From Chara braunii (taxonomy: Eukaryota; Streptophyta; Charophyceae; Charales; Characeae), in NCBI GenBank assembly GCA_003427395.1, contig BFEA01000924.1, positions 254,244 to 290,860 on the forward strand: a stretch of DNA of 36,617 nucleotides, in the 5' to 3' direction. The position numbers and the translations under genes were made by a program. The notes beneath the pieces were generated by a model, which saw nothing but the letters and a program-made list of their open reading frames with translations, was not told the origin of the DNA and did not search any database. Positions 20,756 through 33,317 of this stretch are shown here, piece after piece (positions within the stretch are counted from its first letter, which is position 1; each line of letters opens with the position of its first letter).

Positions 20756-21858
20756 ATCCCGACATGATTAGCGGGGCCAGGTGGGGAAATAGTGGTTGTG
20801 GGGAGGGTCGAAAACACACCAAAACGAAACAGTACTCGAAAGCGGAGCCAATGTAGATTCGCAAGGAGTTTTAATACTGCTTCTCTGAAACAGCATCGCA
20901 CGGCCGTCTAGGGCCCAGAGCCACTTTCAAATTGTGCACAATTGTTACGCGTCTAAGATTTAAGCTGTACTTAATCCTTCAGTGCAACTCGACATATTTG
21001 AGGTGACATAAGGAGTTTCCAGATCCTTATTGGGTGCCAGATATCCTGGCTGGATTCATATAGCTCCAAAGTCTCCATATACATTCGATATGTCGAGTAA
21101 CGTTGGATTGACACTACCCTCGACAAAGACCAAGACATGCAGCAGTAGCATCCATGCCTCTCCTTTTTCCATGAGAGGCATGAACGAACAAATCATAGAT
21201 GTAGGGTAGATGTGATTGTGCTTGGAAAGAGGAGTTCCTTGGTGCAAATACGGTTGCATCCTGTCCTACGCCCCGGTAGGCCCTGAAATTGATATAAGTT
21301 AGGAGCTCCAGTGTCCGGAATACCAACAGGTTCCATGAAGTGGCTTTGTGGGCGATGTTTGGTCAACAAATTCCAGAAACATAGCTACCATAACACCCCC
21401 CCCCGACGAAGTAACTTTGCGGCCATTGTTTGTCAAATGGCTTCCAGAAACATTGCCTACCGCTGAACGAGACCCTAAACCAAAAGACCGCATTGTTGCC
21501 GACCATCTAGAAGAGGGGATTGTGGTGGAATCACCAAATTCACTCCTCCTCCGTCAGTTTCCTGACTGCTTTCCGAAACACGGCCTTCCCTATAGGACAT
21601 CGACCTCCCGGACAAGACTGTCAACTACTCGACATGAGGGGAAGTGACATCAAATGATTCAAGTAACTGTGAAAAGTTTGTGCTGCTGCTAAGCATCCTG
21701 ATCGGTGATGTTTATAGCTCGTCTACAGTTCAAAGACAAATGGTCCTGCCTTTTTGCCGTGGTGTTATGACCCGGAACAATTGCGAAGTACAAATTCACC
21801 AATCAGCACAATATTCACCAACTGCAAAAGGAAATGAATGAACTTGAGAGGATGGAGA
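20756..21858. other. Intergenic, possible old element fragments
   Basis: No complete gene. A minus-strand frame at 21259-21056 has protein-like composition but no family I recognise. A plus-strand frame at 21348-21647 includes LLLRQFPDCFPKHGLP, faintly like the pre-RT linker of Ty3/gypsy Pol. Neither is strong enough to name. Confidence 0.35.
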
Positions 21859-22067
21859 GGATAAGAAGAAGAAGAAGAAGTAGAAAAGATTGGAAAAGAC
21901 AATGTACACCAGCAAGAACCAATGTCAAAGCTCTTCTTCTTCGCTCAACTCCCTTGCATCTTATCTCCCCCTCCTCTTTATAAATTCAAACAATAAATAA
22001 TACAACAATGTTGGAATGAAGGTCCAGTATCACTGCCCAAGTCTCTCTTCTACAGCTGGACCACTAT
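21859..22067 (+). repeat. 209-bp segment, copy A
   Basis: Identical to 22100-22308 except for one base near the end (GGACCACTAT versus GGACAACTAT). The two are separated only by sequencing-adapter sequence, so this duplication is very probably an assembly artefact and not biology. Confidence 0.95.
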
Positions 22068-22069
22068 CA

Positions 22070-22099
22070 TATACACATCTAGATGTGTATAAGAGACAG
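22070..22099. other. Nextera mate-pair junction adapter (partial)
   Basis: TATACACATCT joined to AGATGTGTATAAGAGACAG: the last 11 bases of one Tn5 mosaic end and the full 19 bases of the other, back to back. This is the circularisation junction of an Illumina Nextera mate-pair library. Confidence 0.97.
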
Positions 22100-22308
22100 G
22101 GATAAGAAGAAGAAGAAGAAGTAGAAAAGATTGGAAAAGACAATGTACACCAGCAAGAACCAATGTCAAAGCTCTTCTTCTTCGCTCAACTCCCTTGCAT
22201 CTTATCTCCCCCTCCTCTTTATAAATTCAAACAATAAATAATACAACAATGTTGGAATGAAGGTCCAGTATCACTGCCCAAGTCTCTCTTCTACAGCTGG
22301 ACAACTAT
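22100..22308 (+). repeat. 209-bp segment, copy B
   Basis: Begins directly after the adapter with GGATAAGAAGAAGAAG and repeats copy A. After its end the sequence continues into new DNA, so copy B is the likely genuine continuation. Confidence 0.95.
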
Positions 22309-22758
22309 GAGGTCCACCATAGCCATAGCCGCCTCTCCTTCCTAGGCCGAGGCTATGGCGGACTGCAGAGTACAACCACGATGCCCAAAGGACTTCCCAA
22401 ATGAGTTATGGCTGTCCCCCTAAGTGCCGACATGCCCCAAGATGCTTCGGAGATGCTTGGAGTAGCTCCCTCCCTCGGAGGGCCTTCTTACTGCTGCTCC
22501 AAGGTGTAGGAGATGGCTGCCACCATAGCCGGTAAGTACCTCGGCTCCTTCTCTCTCCCCCCTTCTTCTTCCTCCTTCTTCTTCTTCTTCCTCCTTCTTC
22601 TTCTTCCTCCTCCGCTGTCCTTCTCCTTCCCTAGCCAAGCGCGGCTTGCTGCTTGCTAGCGCAGCTCTCCAGCGCTGCTCCCAGCCGCTGCTCCAAATGC
22701 CGTGCTCCAAACTTGTGCGCCCAGCAAATGAGGCGGAGCCTTTGGCTCTGCCTGGATA
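22309..22758. other. Sequence between adapters, uncertain placement
   Basis: About 450 bp with a CTT/CCT-rich stretch (22557-22620) and CATAGCC motifs like those in the repeats at 27.8-28.6 kb. Because adapters lie on both sides, its position and orientation in the genome are uncertain. The frames across it are partly adapter-encoded. Confidence 0.6.
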
Positions 22759-22796
22759 CTGTCTCTTATACACATCTAGATGTGTATAAGAGACAG
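22759..22796. other. Nextera mate-pair junction adapter (complete)
   Basis: A perfect 38-bp palindrome of two 19-base Tn5 mosaic ends, CTGTCTCTTATACACATCT and AGATGTGTATAAGAGACAG. Translated in one frame it gives SYTHLDVYKRQ, a peptide known as an adapter artefact in predicted protein sets. Confidence 0.99.
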
Positions 22797-22947
22797 ACTG
22801 TAGACAGAGAGGGAGAAGAGGACAACAAACGAGGGGCTGTGACAAACTGTTTCGTCGGAGTTTCACCGACTCATCAGGAGGCTGAACCCTCAACAGTCTG
22901 TAGAATCCCCTCACTGATTACAGTGTAAGTGATAATCCACCTTAACC
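22797..22947 (+). repeat. 151-bp chimeric piece, repeat copy 3
   Basis: Bounded by complete adapters on both sides. It matches the repeat flanking the N gap, including the middle section absent there (22899-22923, 25 bases) and the right flank TGTAAGTGATAATCCACC identical to 20005-20022. Two small differences from copy 1 near its left end leave open whether it is the same locus. Confidence 0.9.
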
Positions 22948-22985
22948 CTGTCTCTTATACACATCTAGATGTGTATAAGAGACAG
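22948..22985. other. Nextera mate-pair junction adapter (complete)
   Basis: Second perfect 38-bp double mosaic-end palindrome, in the same form as at 22759-22796. Confidence 0.99.
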
Positions 22986-23738
22986 GGTCATAACAGTGGG
23001 AACAAACCACCAGTTGTCCCGAGCTGCGTTTTCCCAACTTCGACTTTCGCCTTGCCCTAAGAAACCTCAACTTCCCACTGCATGCAATTTGCCGGGGTGC
23101 CACCAGCCTATTTGTGACTGCCACCCTCCGCGTCTTTCCATGGCCCGGCGTTAACGGCAGGCGTTTTATCAAAGACTGGGCCAGCAACTCCTTGTTTAAC
23201 ATGGCAAATCAGTCACACGCATTCCCCACAGCAAACCCCATGAGACCATAACACTTTTATAATGCTCCCTCTCAGAACAGTTCCACTCTTCCTCTCTGGT
23301 GACCCATCGTTTTAAAATCTTCCTCCCATTCAAGTGAGGAATAAGGGAATCAAATTCAATAAATTAATTTTAGCTCAACCTTAATCTCAGTTTCAGATAA
23401 CCTCCGCTGATTCGGGGAATGCATGTGTGATGCAGATTGACAATCTAAAACTGGATCTCAACCGGACGAAGCAAGGGATAAGCTGTAAGTGGGTTGCTTT
23501 GAACTCTGACAGCGGCCCTGTGAAACCCGTGCTGCTGGGTGTGACCTTGATTCAATCACTCCTCCGGACCGTGCGGCAGAACATTAACCATCACCAACTA
23601 TGGGGTCTAGTTTACAACCATCACCAACTATCTGCCAGGCTGCAAGCACATAAAAAAGCACAAGCACTTGCAGGAGGAGATGTAAGTAAAGCCGCATCCA
23701 AAGCTCTTGCAGGAGACAATAGTAACAAAACCTGCAAG

Positions 23739-23741
<3 letters not shown>
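22986..23741. other. Intergenic, no assignable gene
   Basis: No recognisable coding frame. Short tandem copies of ACCATCACCAACTAT occur near 23587 and 23611. The first bases follow directly on an adapter, so the left junction is unreliable. Confidence 0.45.

Positions 23742-23796
<55 letters not shown>
23742..23796. repeat. (AG)n microsatellite
   Basis: About 27 AG units. It separates a tract with GCACTTGCAGG/CCTGCAAGTGC inverted motifs from the 21-bp hairpin just downstream. Confidence 0.97.
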
Positions 23797-23799
<3 letters not shown>

Positions 23800-23808
23800 G
23801 TACAGGTG

Positions 23809-23875
23809 TGACATGAGGTGCTCGTACAGATGTAAATACACAAAGCCATCAAACCTGTACGAGCACCTCATGTCA
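23809..23875. other. Perfect 21-bp inverted repeat (hairpin)
   Basis: Left arm 23809-23829 (TGACATGAGGTGCTCGTACA plus G) pairs perfectly with 23855-23875 across a 25-base loop. A perfect 21-bp stem is unusual by chance. It could be a small-RNA-type foldback, a recent inversion-duplication, or another library artefact, since this part of the contig has proven chimeras. Confidence 0.9.
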
Positions 23876-25628
23876 CCAATGCACTCTCCTGGTCTGTCTA
23901 CATTCGCTCCGTTTCTACACGTTGTCATCAGACCGGCAGAAGATGTGTATGCCACATCAGTAGCTTTTCAAACGACCATTTGTCCAAACACATTCTGCTG
24001 GACCACACTTATCACGCTGTACCTGCTCTCTCTCTTTCCTGCCCCTTTTTCAGCGAGACTGTACTGAATGGTTCAATCGATTGAAAAAACAAACACTAAC
24101 TGAATGTTGTCACATGCCATAAGCAAGCCAGACTCTGGGAATGCATGATTGAGTTCCCTGCACGCAAAGGGGGGATCCAGAAAGACGCCTCCATCAAGTT
24201 GCTGTTGTCCCTGCCCCAAACCAAACTCATCACTCAGGCATACGGATGGATTACACCCATCGTGACAAATATTGCGATTTGCTTTCCAAAGGATCTGCTC
24301 CGCAAATTGCATTTCGGAGTGCGTTGGATTTCTGTCGAGAGAGCGAGTTGGCAGTCATATGCCACAAGCATATTGTCTAAGCCTAATACCTTCCATCCAA
24401 TTCCTATATCCATTCGTTACGGAAGGCGCTGGTTCCATAGAGATCCCATACTGGAATGACACTGATGGCCCGCTCCCACAATATCCAGGCTTGTTGGAAA
24501 GCATAGGACCACATTCAACCCCCTTACCTAACATAGTCGATCAGTACACGCTTTCTATCCACCAAGTTCTCACTGAATCCCACACATGTTTCAAAGTTAC
24601 AAACACATTCATACAACCTTTCCATCATTGTGGCTGCAATATTTTTTCTATGCAAAAAATCGATTGAAACAGTTCGCATGCCAATAAATCCTGTGGAATT
24701 GCAGCACTGGTCTAGCATGCCCACAAACCTTTCCGGATTGTGGCAGCAGTTTCGCATGCCCACACATACTCGACGCTGCTCCCCACTGGGACTCTAAGAC
24801 CACTCCATCCACTAGAGGCCATTCATTTGATTCATGAAACCATCATCAGGTAGACTAAAGATTAATCACACAACGAATGGTGCTTTCAGGACAACAAGCG
24901 GATACGCAATTGGACACGGTTAACAGACAACTCCCGGAAACAAGACCAACTTCAACGCTCCTTTTGTACTGAAACATTACGCCGCTGAGGATCGCACAAG
25001 CAGTAAGTCGTTCTGCAATATGCAAAATGGCAAACAACCTCCCAAATCTATCTTGTGATAAAAAAATTCAGGGGCCAGTCGCTCTCCATCCAATCCTTCC
25101 CGAAAAGCATTATCCGAATGTCAACTTTGGCAATGGCAAAATGGGTACTTACTCTCAGAAGCTCCGGACACAGAACAGTAGACTCTGAAAAAGTTCCAAA
25201 ACAACGAAGGAAAATAAATTCAAATTTCAAGGTGCCTTGGAGGGGCTGCTTCTCTCCAGCTAAGGCAACCACATTCTCAACTCAGTTTCCCATAGTTGTC
25301 TCCCACGAGCATATCGCGTGCTGTACGGGAATGTACGCCTATGCCGTCACTTCTGCCCTCCGAGGAAATGGCTTCTACAGCCAGAGTCTACTACTCTATC
25401 AGAGATGGTAATAGAACCTTGTGCTCTCCTGGTTGGGATTGCCACTGCAAGAACCCTTCCGCCGAGAACAGCCCAATCTTTCCATCACTTTGCTTGAAAA
25501 AGCCAGGCAGTATCACAGTACGCGTAAATGCCCAGTCCCAAGGGGAGTCTTAAAGTCTTCCACCATATGCATAATAGCTTGCCTCCTGCTGGATGCCACA
25601 TAAGACTGCTCACTCCTGATGTGACTGC
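23876..25628. other. Intergenic, downstream of the HERP-like gene
   Basis: About 1.75 kb between the hairpin and the stop codon of the minus-strand gene. It should include that gene's 3' UTR, but I could not identify its polyadenylation site. Short open frames on both strands show no family resemblance. A 20-bp direct duplication (CTGCTCACTCCTGATGTG) occurs at 25607-25641 across the stop codon. Confidence 0.45.
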
Positions 25629-25990
25629 TCACTCCTGATGTGGCCTATTGTTGTCTCTTGCAGGAGCAGCATCCCCCCCCCTCTGTAGACCTCCTGGCTG
25701 GATGGGTGCTCCAGGGGGATTCTCAGGGCCTGTAAAGATTGGCAGCAAAGACGTCACAAAACCCAGCAAAAACATTCTTAATTCATTCAAAATCCGCCAT
25801 CTATCCATTCCAGGAAGATGCTGGGCTTGAGGGAACCCTGGCTGCTGTTCTGGACCTGGACCTGCCGCTTCGTCATCATCCCCTCCCCGGGCTTCTCTCT
25901 CTGCCGCAGGCTCCTCCTGCGCCCCCCTGCGCGCATTCCCACCATCCCCTACAGCACCTCCAATTCCAGCTGCATCTTCGGCTCCGGCCC
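25629..25990 (-). CDS. HERP-like gene, last exon
   Basis: 362 bp after acceptor AATACAG. Two bases complete a Gly codon from exon C, then AGAEDAAGIGG, an acidic Gly/Ala/Glu/Asp-rich linker, MDRWRILNELRMFLLGFVTSLLP, and about 40 more residues to TGA at 25631-25629. The tail beyond SLLP is longer than I remember for plant relatives. Confidence 0.82.
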
Positions 25991-27131
25991 CTGTATTGCA
26001 CAAGCCCAACAATGAATTCTGACCATCAACTTTCCACTCTATTCTGCGTTTCGCTTTCTAAACCAAACACAACTGAAACACCGGCAAGAACGTTTGCTTA
26101 GACAACTCCCAAAAAAGACACGACTGTGAAAGAGTTTCATTACCGACTGGCGACTTTCAACGGCCAATCACGACAATGAACCTCAATAGTCTGCACCTCC
26201 CTGACATCTTTCCAAGTTTGGACACAACAACTCACCCCAATCTTTTTACAGGACCACATGAGAAACATGCTCCAGTTTGAGGGCAGGTGTGCACGTGCGC
26301 ATTGTCACACAAATCACCAAACGAAAAGTCAGTTTTGTGGCAGGTGTGTGTTTTACCAGGTTCCTCATCGCTGCATGGTTGAGCAGGAAGTGTCCACTTG
26401 AGGCACACTTGAACAATTGAAGACTAAGACTACCTTCTTGTGCACTCTGAGACATGCACGTGGGCGCGTGAGGGGGACGTTATTTTCAAGAGTGTTTTAG
26501 GAAGCAAAGCTTCTGCTGTGGGATGGGGGTTCCAGGTGTGTTTCACTTTTTATTGTTGTGACGACATCTGTGGGCGTGTGCAGAGAGCATGTATCCCTAT
26601 TTTTACGGTGCGCCGTCTCACTTTTTGTTGTTGTGACGACATCTGTGGGCGTGTGCAGAGAGCATGTACTTCAGCAGGGGTGTTAAAAGGGGCTGAGGTG
26701 CTTTCAGGCAAAGTGTTGGACATCCTTGCATCACCGGGTTCACCACTTTGGCTGAAAGCACCTCAGGCCCCTTTACCACCTGCTCAACAAGGCGCAACCC
26801 ATGGAAGTTCCACCTAGAGAGTACATGCTCTCTGCACCCGTCCAAATGTCACACAACAACCAAATATAAAACACACCTGCAACACACACCTGGAACCCCC
26901 ATGCCACAGCAGACTCTTTACTGCCTAAAACACTATCGCACATCCATGAAAATTGTGTCCCCCTCGAATGTCGGTGTGCATGTGTCGGAGACTCGAGTGC
27001 ACAAGAAGGTGAGGGAGAGAGGCCGAGAAAGTGACTGTGAAGCCTTCCACAGTGCTGTACACAATTCTCTACTTGGAAGTTGTGTACTCGATGGGCATCC
27101 ACAACACAAAAGCCTCTGCCTGCCTCCCTGC

Positions 27132-27194
<63 letters not shown>

Positions 27195-27401
27195 AAGCCC
27201 CTTTTGCCTAAAGCACTTGGCACGTCACAAAAGTCACAACAAATAACGTGTTTTCGTATGTCCACGTGCATGTGTTAGTCACAACAAATAACGTGTTTTC
27301 ATATGTCCACGTGCACGTGTCAGTGTCTACAAGAGGAGGGAGAGGCAGAGAAATAGTGATTATGAAGCCTCTAACAATTATCCTTTGCGCACTACACAAG
27401 A

Positions 27402-27457
<56 letters not shown>

Positions 27458-29837
27458 AAGGACTTGCTGGTTTCTGGGTGCCTGTAGCCTCTCTCTTGTC
27501 GAGGCTGTACCATGTGTAGGATAGATTCGTAATTTTGTTTGGCTGAGGCCTAACCGAGAGACCCTCCTGTAAGGAAATTCGTTAGGGACATATCTGCAAA
27601 TTTGGGAAAATATAGACCCGTACTAACTAGAATTCCCTACAGCTATCCTACCTGCGAAATGCAGGCCCGGCCAGTCAGTCAGTCCAGTCTAGGTCGAGTC
27701 TAGGTTAGAGTAGACTATAGATAGGATGAGCACATCGGTTCAGGGCTTTTGGCAGTTGGTACTATGTACATCGGGGCTGTACAACGCATGAACGGGAAGT
27801 GTTGACGGCTCAGCGCTGTGGGAGACAGACATAGCCAGACCTTCAGAGCACCGGCCATAGCTGGGACCTGCGTTGTACTCTGTCAGCACGCGGGGCTGTA
27901 CAGAGGTCTGGGCTATTCGAGGTCTGCTGCAGGTGAGAGAAGTGGTAGCCTGCTGGACCCTCCTCCGGAGTAGGGTTACAAGGTTGGGGGGCTGCAACCA
28001 TAGCTGCACCCGGGAAGTCTTCCAACACTTTGGTTCAGAATTGTGGGAGACAGACATAGCCAGACCTTCGGAGCACCGGCCATAGCTGGGACATGCGCTG
28101 TACTCGGTCAGCACGCGGGTGCAATGACTTGCTGATTTCGACTGCCGAGACTGACTGCGAGGCTGTACAGTTTGCTGTGTGCTTTGCTGTGTTTTTGTTA
28201 TTTGCACTGAGGGCCGTCCGCCGTTCTAAAAATATCCTGAATTAACAGCAGTAGGGCTGAGTGGTTACCGGCCCTAAGTGGCCCTGAGCCCTAAGTGCAA
28301 CAGTAGGACCGGTTTCGTAGTGGCCGAGTAGGCCCTAACTGAACCGGTACCGATAGGTCCTAGGCTAGAGTAGTGTAGAATCTACAAGTAGGTTAGCGTA
28401 GGACTGTTGAGGACTTTTTGGCAGTTCATTTTGGCGATACAGCGTTCGGAGCCAAGGAGGTTTGCAGCGGCGATTGTCTGCAGGCGGTACCCTGAGACCC
28501 TCACCACGGACAGCAGCCATAGCCAGCCTGTTGAGGGCTTGCCATAGCTGGGGCAACCCCTGCGCATCAACCCCTGTGGGTTTCTGCGATTGGCTGGGCT
28601 GTGTGGAGACTCCTCACTGAGTCTATGCAGGTGGCGGCAGCCATAGCTGCCGGTTCTTCGTCAGAGTTGTTCAGCGGCACTGAAGACATCATCGCAGGAT
28701 CTGTTCTTCATCTGGGTGGTTGGCGCTGGCCTCTGGGAGGCCATTCTGATGTGGCGCTACTAACTGGGTGTAGGGTAGAGAGTGGAGTGCGAGGTTCTGA
28801 GAGTGGCGAGACACTGGAACAAACTCTGTAACGATTTCTGGTTAATTGGCTCATCATCAGTGTGTATTCCAATTGTTATCCTCACAGGTTCTTTCTTGTG
28901 ATTGGTTGTTGGGAGTTTGTCAGAGAGTGAGAAACACTGTGTGTCTTCTCCCCATCTGTGCATGGTTGAATTCCGCTGCTTATATCTGTCTGTGTGCAGT
29001 TTGGACTCTGTCTCCTCTCCCCCTTGTCTGGTGCATGTATGGGCGTGTGTCAGATCCTACGTGTGAGCGAGTGGCGAGAAATTCGTCAGACAACCAAGTT
29101 CATAACACAGGGCTGTACAGAGGTCTGGGCTATTCGAGGTCTGCTGGAGGAGAGAGAAGTGGTACCCTGCTGGACCCTCCTCCAGAGTAGGGTTACAGGG
29201 TTGTGGTACTGCAGCCATAGCTGCAGCTTCTTCCTCAGAGGTCATTTTGTCAGGAGTGGTGGCGCTGCTGCAGACTTCCACCTGGGAAGTATTCCGACAC
29301 TTCGTCATCATCAGATACTGTGGTGCTGGTCTTCTTCTTCATCCTCTGAGTGGCGCTTGGCCTCAGAGGCCTGTTTCAGGGTGGCGCTTCCCTCTGGAGG
29401 CTGTATATGAGGCTGTATATGGGTGGCACTTGATGTTTCAGGTGCTCAGGGGTGGTAATAGCGGTTCATCAGGGTTGGGGAGTGAAGTGCTGCTCATTTC
29501 TGAGCAGCGCATCATAGTTCTGAAGTTATTCTGACAATTCGAGACTAGAGTTTAATAAACAGTGTTTATACTGGGTTCAGACTATCATCGTTTCATTGGT
29601 TCTTGGATGTGATCTACTCGGCTTTCCTTTATGACTGGTTGTGAGGATTGAGTGGAGTGAATTGCACTTTCAGTGTACCCTGTCATATCGCATGGTCAAG
29701 TCTTCCGCTGTGTTTCTCGTTCCCTGTGCGGTGTGATACTCCTATCCTCTCCCCTTCCTTCTGTGTATGTATGGGCATACCTGGGAGTCTATGTGAGTGA
29801 GTGTTGGTCTTCAGACAACAGACAACCAGAATCATAA

Positions 29838-29886
<49 letters not shown>

Positions 29887-32800
29887 AACAGCAAACTTGG
29901 TTGCGTGGGTGAGGTCCAATGACAGCCAAAATCAAACACTCAGAAAATATATGAATGGCCTTGACCGTCAATACCGCAAGGATTTGGGATCACATTGTGA
30001 CGAGGCTTTTCTTCAGGAATCTCAATGGTTTCTCCCTGTGCTTTACTCTGTTTTATGCAGGCAATAGAGAAACCCTCTCTACACTGGTGCCGAACAGCTT
30101 GCTACCAAGGAATTGGTATCGCATCTTGAACAGGCTTCTCTTCAGGAGTCTCAATGGTTTCTTCCTTTATCTTCTTCTATTTTATGCGGGCAGCATAGAA
30201 ATCTGTTTCCTCACTGGGGTCTAATGGCTTTCTACCTACTTATTGCCCCACAGGCAACTGTTTCTTAAGTGTCACGCATTTCTTCTCATTCATTCACAAC
30301 AATGAAGTCGATGATATGCTCTCACTGTGTAGTTTATTGTGTATGCAAAGAGTCTTCAACTTTCAATGCTCAGGGATTGGATGGAGGAGGAAACTAGTGC
30401 GCAGCCCCAGAAAGCCTTTTATCTTTGAACCTATTAGCAGAACACAAACAAGCAGACATGAAATAGCTAGGGTGTAGAGGAACCGCATGACGTACTGTGA
30501 TCAGTTGCTAAGGGACTGTCCAGTAGCTGTCTTACACGACCAATACGTCTGAGTCTCCTCTGGACACGGACTTTTGCCGCGTGCCAAGTTTCGCCAAATT
30601 CAGCACAAGCGTGAAATCGTCAGCCTTTTACATTCGGTAGGCCAAGCGCTGAAGGATGCGGTGTGTTAACTGCTGGGCCGGAACAAAACAGCTGTGAAAT
30701 GTACTGGTGGTTTAAATTAGGTATGTAATCCGTACACTTTACGTTGCTCATGTAGGAGGTGCACCTAGTTGAACATGAGTCCAGACAGCTTAGAGGTAAA
30801 CAAACTGCAGAGATGCCACCAAAACACAGATACAATTCAGAGGCAACACACACAAAAGCACGTATGCATGCACACGCACAAGCAGACACACCCATCTATG
30901 CATGTGCACGCACACGCACAAGCCAAAGCACGTATGCATGCACACACACACACACCCAAGCACACGCACAAGTCCATGCATGCGCATGAACATATAGATA
31001 CCACCACATCACCTGTTTGGCGGTGTGCACACAAATACCTTGTGCAATAGAGGTTCAAATGAGATTTCCCCGAGGACATGACCGACAAACTTGATCTGAG
31101 CTTTCGGTTCTTTCTCAAGATATAACCTGATGAAAGCGAAGTGAATTAGATACTCTGTGACAGGTGGCAAATTCAAAACCTACCAGGTAATCCACCATGG
31201 GCAGGTGCAGGGGGTGCGTGCTGCATTTGTGGCCGCATGGCACGTTGTGTGCTTCTAAATAGCCAAGACATCAGTGGCGATAGCGCCCCAGTTTGGTACC
31301 TGCACATCACAGCAAGACAAATGCAGCTCCGTCAAATGCTTTTCCAACCAAAACAAACTCCACACATTGCATTCCAGGACCACTGTACATGCAACAACGT
31401 CCACAGTATTATCGTTGGACAGAAGTAACTAGCGCGTGAGGCTATATTCATGCAATGAATCCTCACTTGTGTGAAACTAAGATCCTCGCGAGAAAAGTCC
31501 GAACGCATGTCGCCGCAGAGACGATACTATAAATAATAACGGGTGCATGGTGTCATTCAAAGCAAATCCCTCAATTAAATTGCCCCCACTATGGCCAAGT
31601 GAGGAATGACGCGCATGATGTCTTGCAAAGCGGGACAAAACCAGTGGGATAACAATGCGACAGTTCAAAAAACTGCGAGATGATGTGTTATTACAGATTG
31701 CTGGAGTGAAAGCTTCAACTTTTAAAGGCAGGAGACTCCATCAATGTCGGCTTCCAGGCCGAAACTGACCCCAGACCTGGACAAAAGATGATTTCAACTG
31801 CAAACATCAGAAATCAAGACATGCTGACAGAAGGTTGAAAAGGGGGGAAAAACACAAAGCACCTGTTGCATGGCTTTGCCTAACCCAGCACTGGAAAGGT
31901 CGGCCTGCCAACAATTCAACACATCACTGTGGAAAATGGCACGTATAAATAAAGCTTGCATCACAACTAGTTCGCCAACAGATGATTTTGGTTTCTTGTG
32001 GCCACATTACTTTCTCAGTACGTACTGTCTTCCCCCGAACACAACGCACCCTGATTGTGAATGTTTACAAGGCATCTTTTCGGTCCGATACAGTGACGAT
32101 GAGGGTGCGTTGTGTTCCGGAGAAGACAGTCTAACACTTGTTCTGCATGCTTCAGTCCATGCAGACAAAACTCACAGAATGATGAGATAGCAAGGAAATG
32201 AAATGGTAATGCGGCCGCCGTGCAGCATACTCGTTCAATCAAATAAAATTCCCTGGAGTTCAAAGTATCAAGATCCAGGTTGTTTTAAAGTGCTGCTGAA
32301 TGAACAATGGCTGTGAGATCGACAGATGTATAATGTATTTGCTGGGGTTAATGACATCAAGCACAGAAGCACTCACAAATAAACAATAGCAGCAAGCAGG
32401 GAGAGCACAAGTAGTCGATCAGACGACCCATCCTGGTTGAAGACGCAAACCATAAGGATAAGCTTGAAGAGCAGCATCAGATCAATCCGCAGTCTGAGCA
32501 ACAGCCTCGGCTGCTGATGCCCCGGCCGATTTATGTCCCCCTGCATCTGAGGCGGCACACCTGGACCCATGACCGCGTTCGCGCCTCCACCTCCTGCTGG
32601 TGGTTGCATCATCTGCCGCATCCCAACAGGAAAAGCTATACCATTGCCGATTATCCCCTGACCTGGTACAGGCGGCGCACCTGGACCCTGCGCACCAAAA
32701 GGCCTTCCAGCTGCAGTTGTTCCTGGTGGAGGGGTTCCTGCTTGGGGCTGGCCCTGTCCGTCAGGCCCATAGAGCACAGGAGCACCCCTGCAAAGATTAC

Positions 32801-33272
32801 GAAACAAAACACTGTCACAAGCAGCTCCTCGGCCTTGGACTTGAAATCCAAACAACCCACATTCCAATTCTCCACCATACAAACAAGCAGAATTTCCTTC
32901 TGAAACCACCATCACAGTGATGTGCAGTCACACTTGCAGCCCGTTTTGCCAAACAGCTGCACGGAAACCTCCTACTCAAATGCTCAGAAACCTGGTAATA
33001 CCCTTTCACTCGTTTGGAAGTGCGTACACACACAGCCGTGCACACACATGCACGCACACGAAGAAAAAATAGCGAAAAGAACACAAACAGCCAGGACTTC
33101 TCAACTGTACTACTTGAATGAGCACGCACACGCACACACACACACACACACAACACACACACACACACACACACGTGCGTGCGCGCGCGCATACACACAT
33201 GCACGCACGCGAAGAAAAAATAGCAAAAAGGACACAAACAGCCAGGACTTCTCAACTGTACTACTTGGAATG

Positions 33273-33317
<45 letters not shown>

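Noticed and set aside
21348-21647. Plus-strand frame with FPDCFPKHGLP, possibly a Ty3/gypsy pre-RT fragment
   Set aside because: Only a dozen residues resemble the linker and no catalytic motif follows, so it is too weak to annotate.
22420-22928. Open frames of 164 and 91 codons on opposite strands across 22.4-22.9 kb
   Set aside because: They read through the mate-pair adapter (SYTHLDVYKRQ) and chimeric joins, so they are artefacts.
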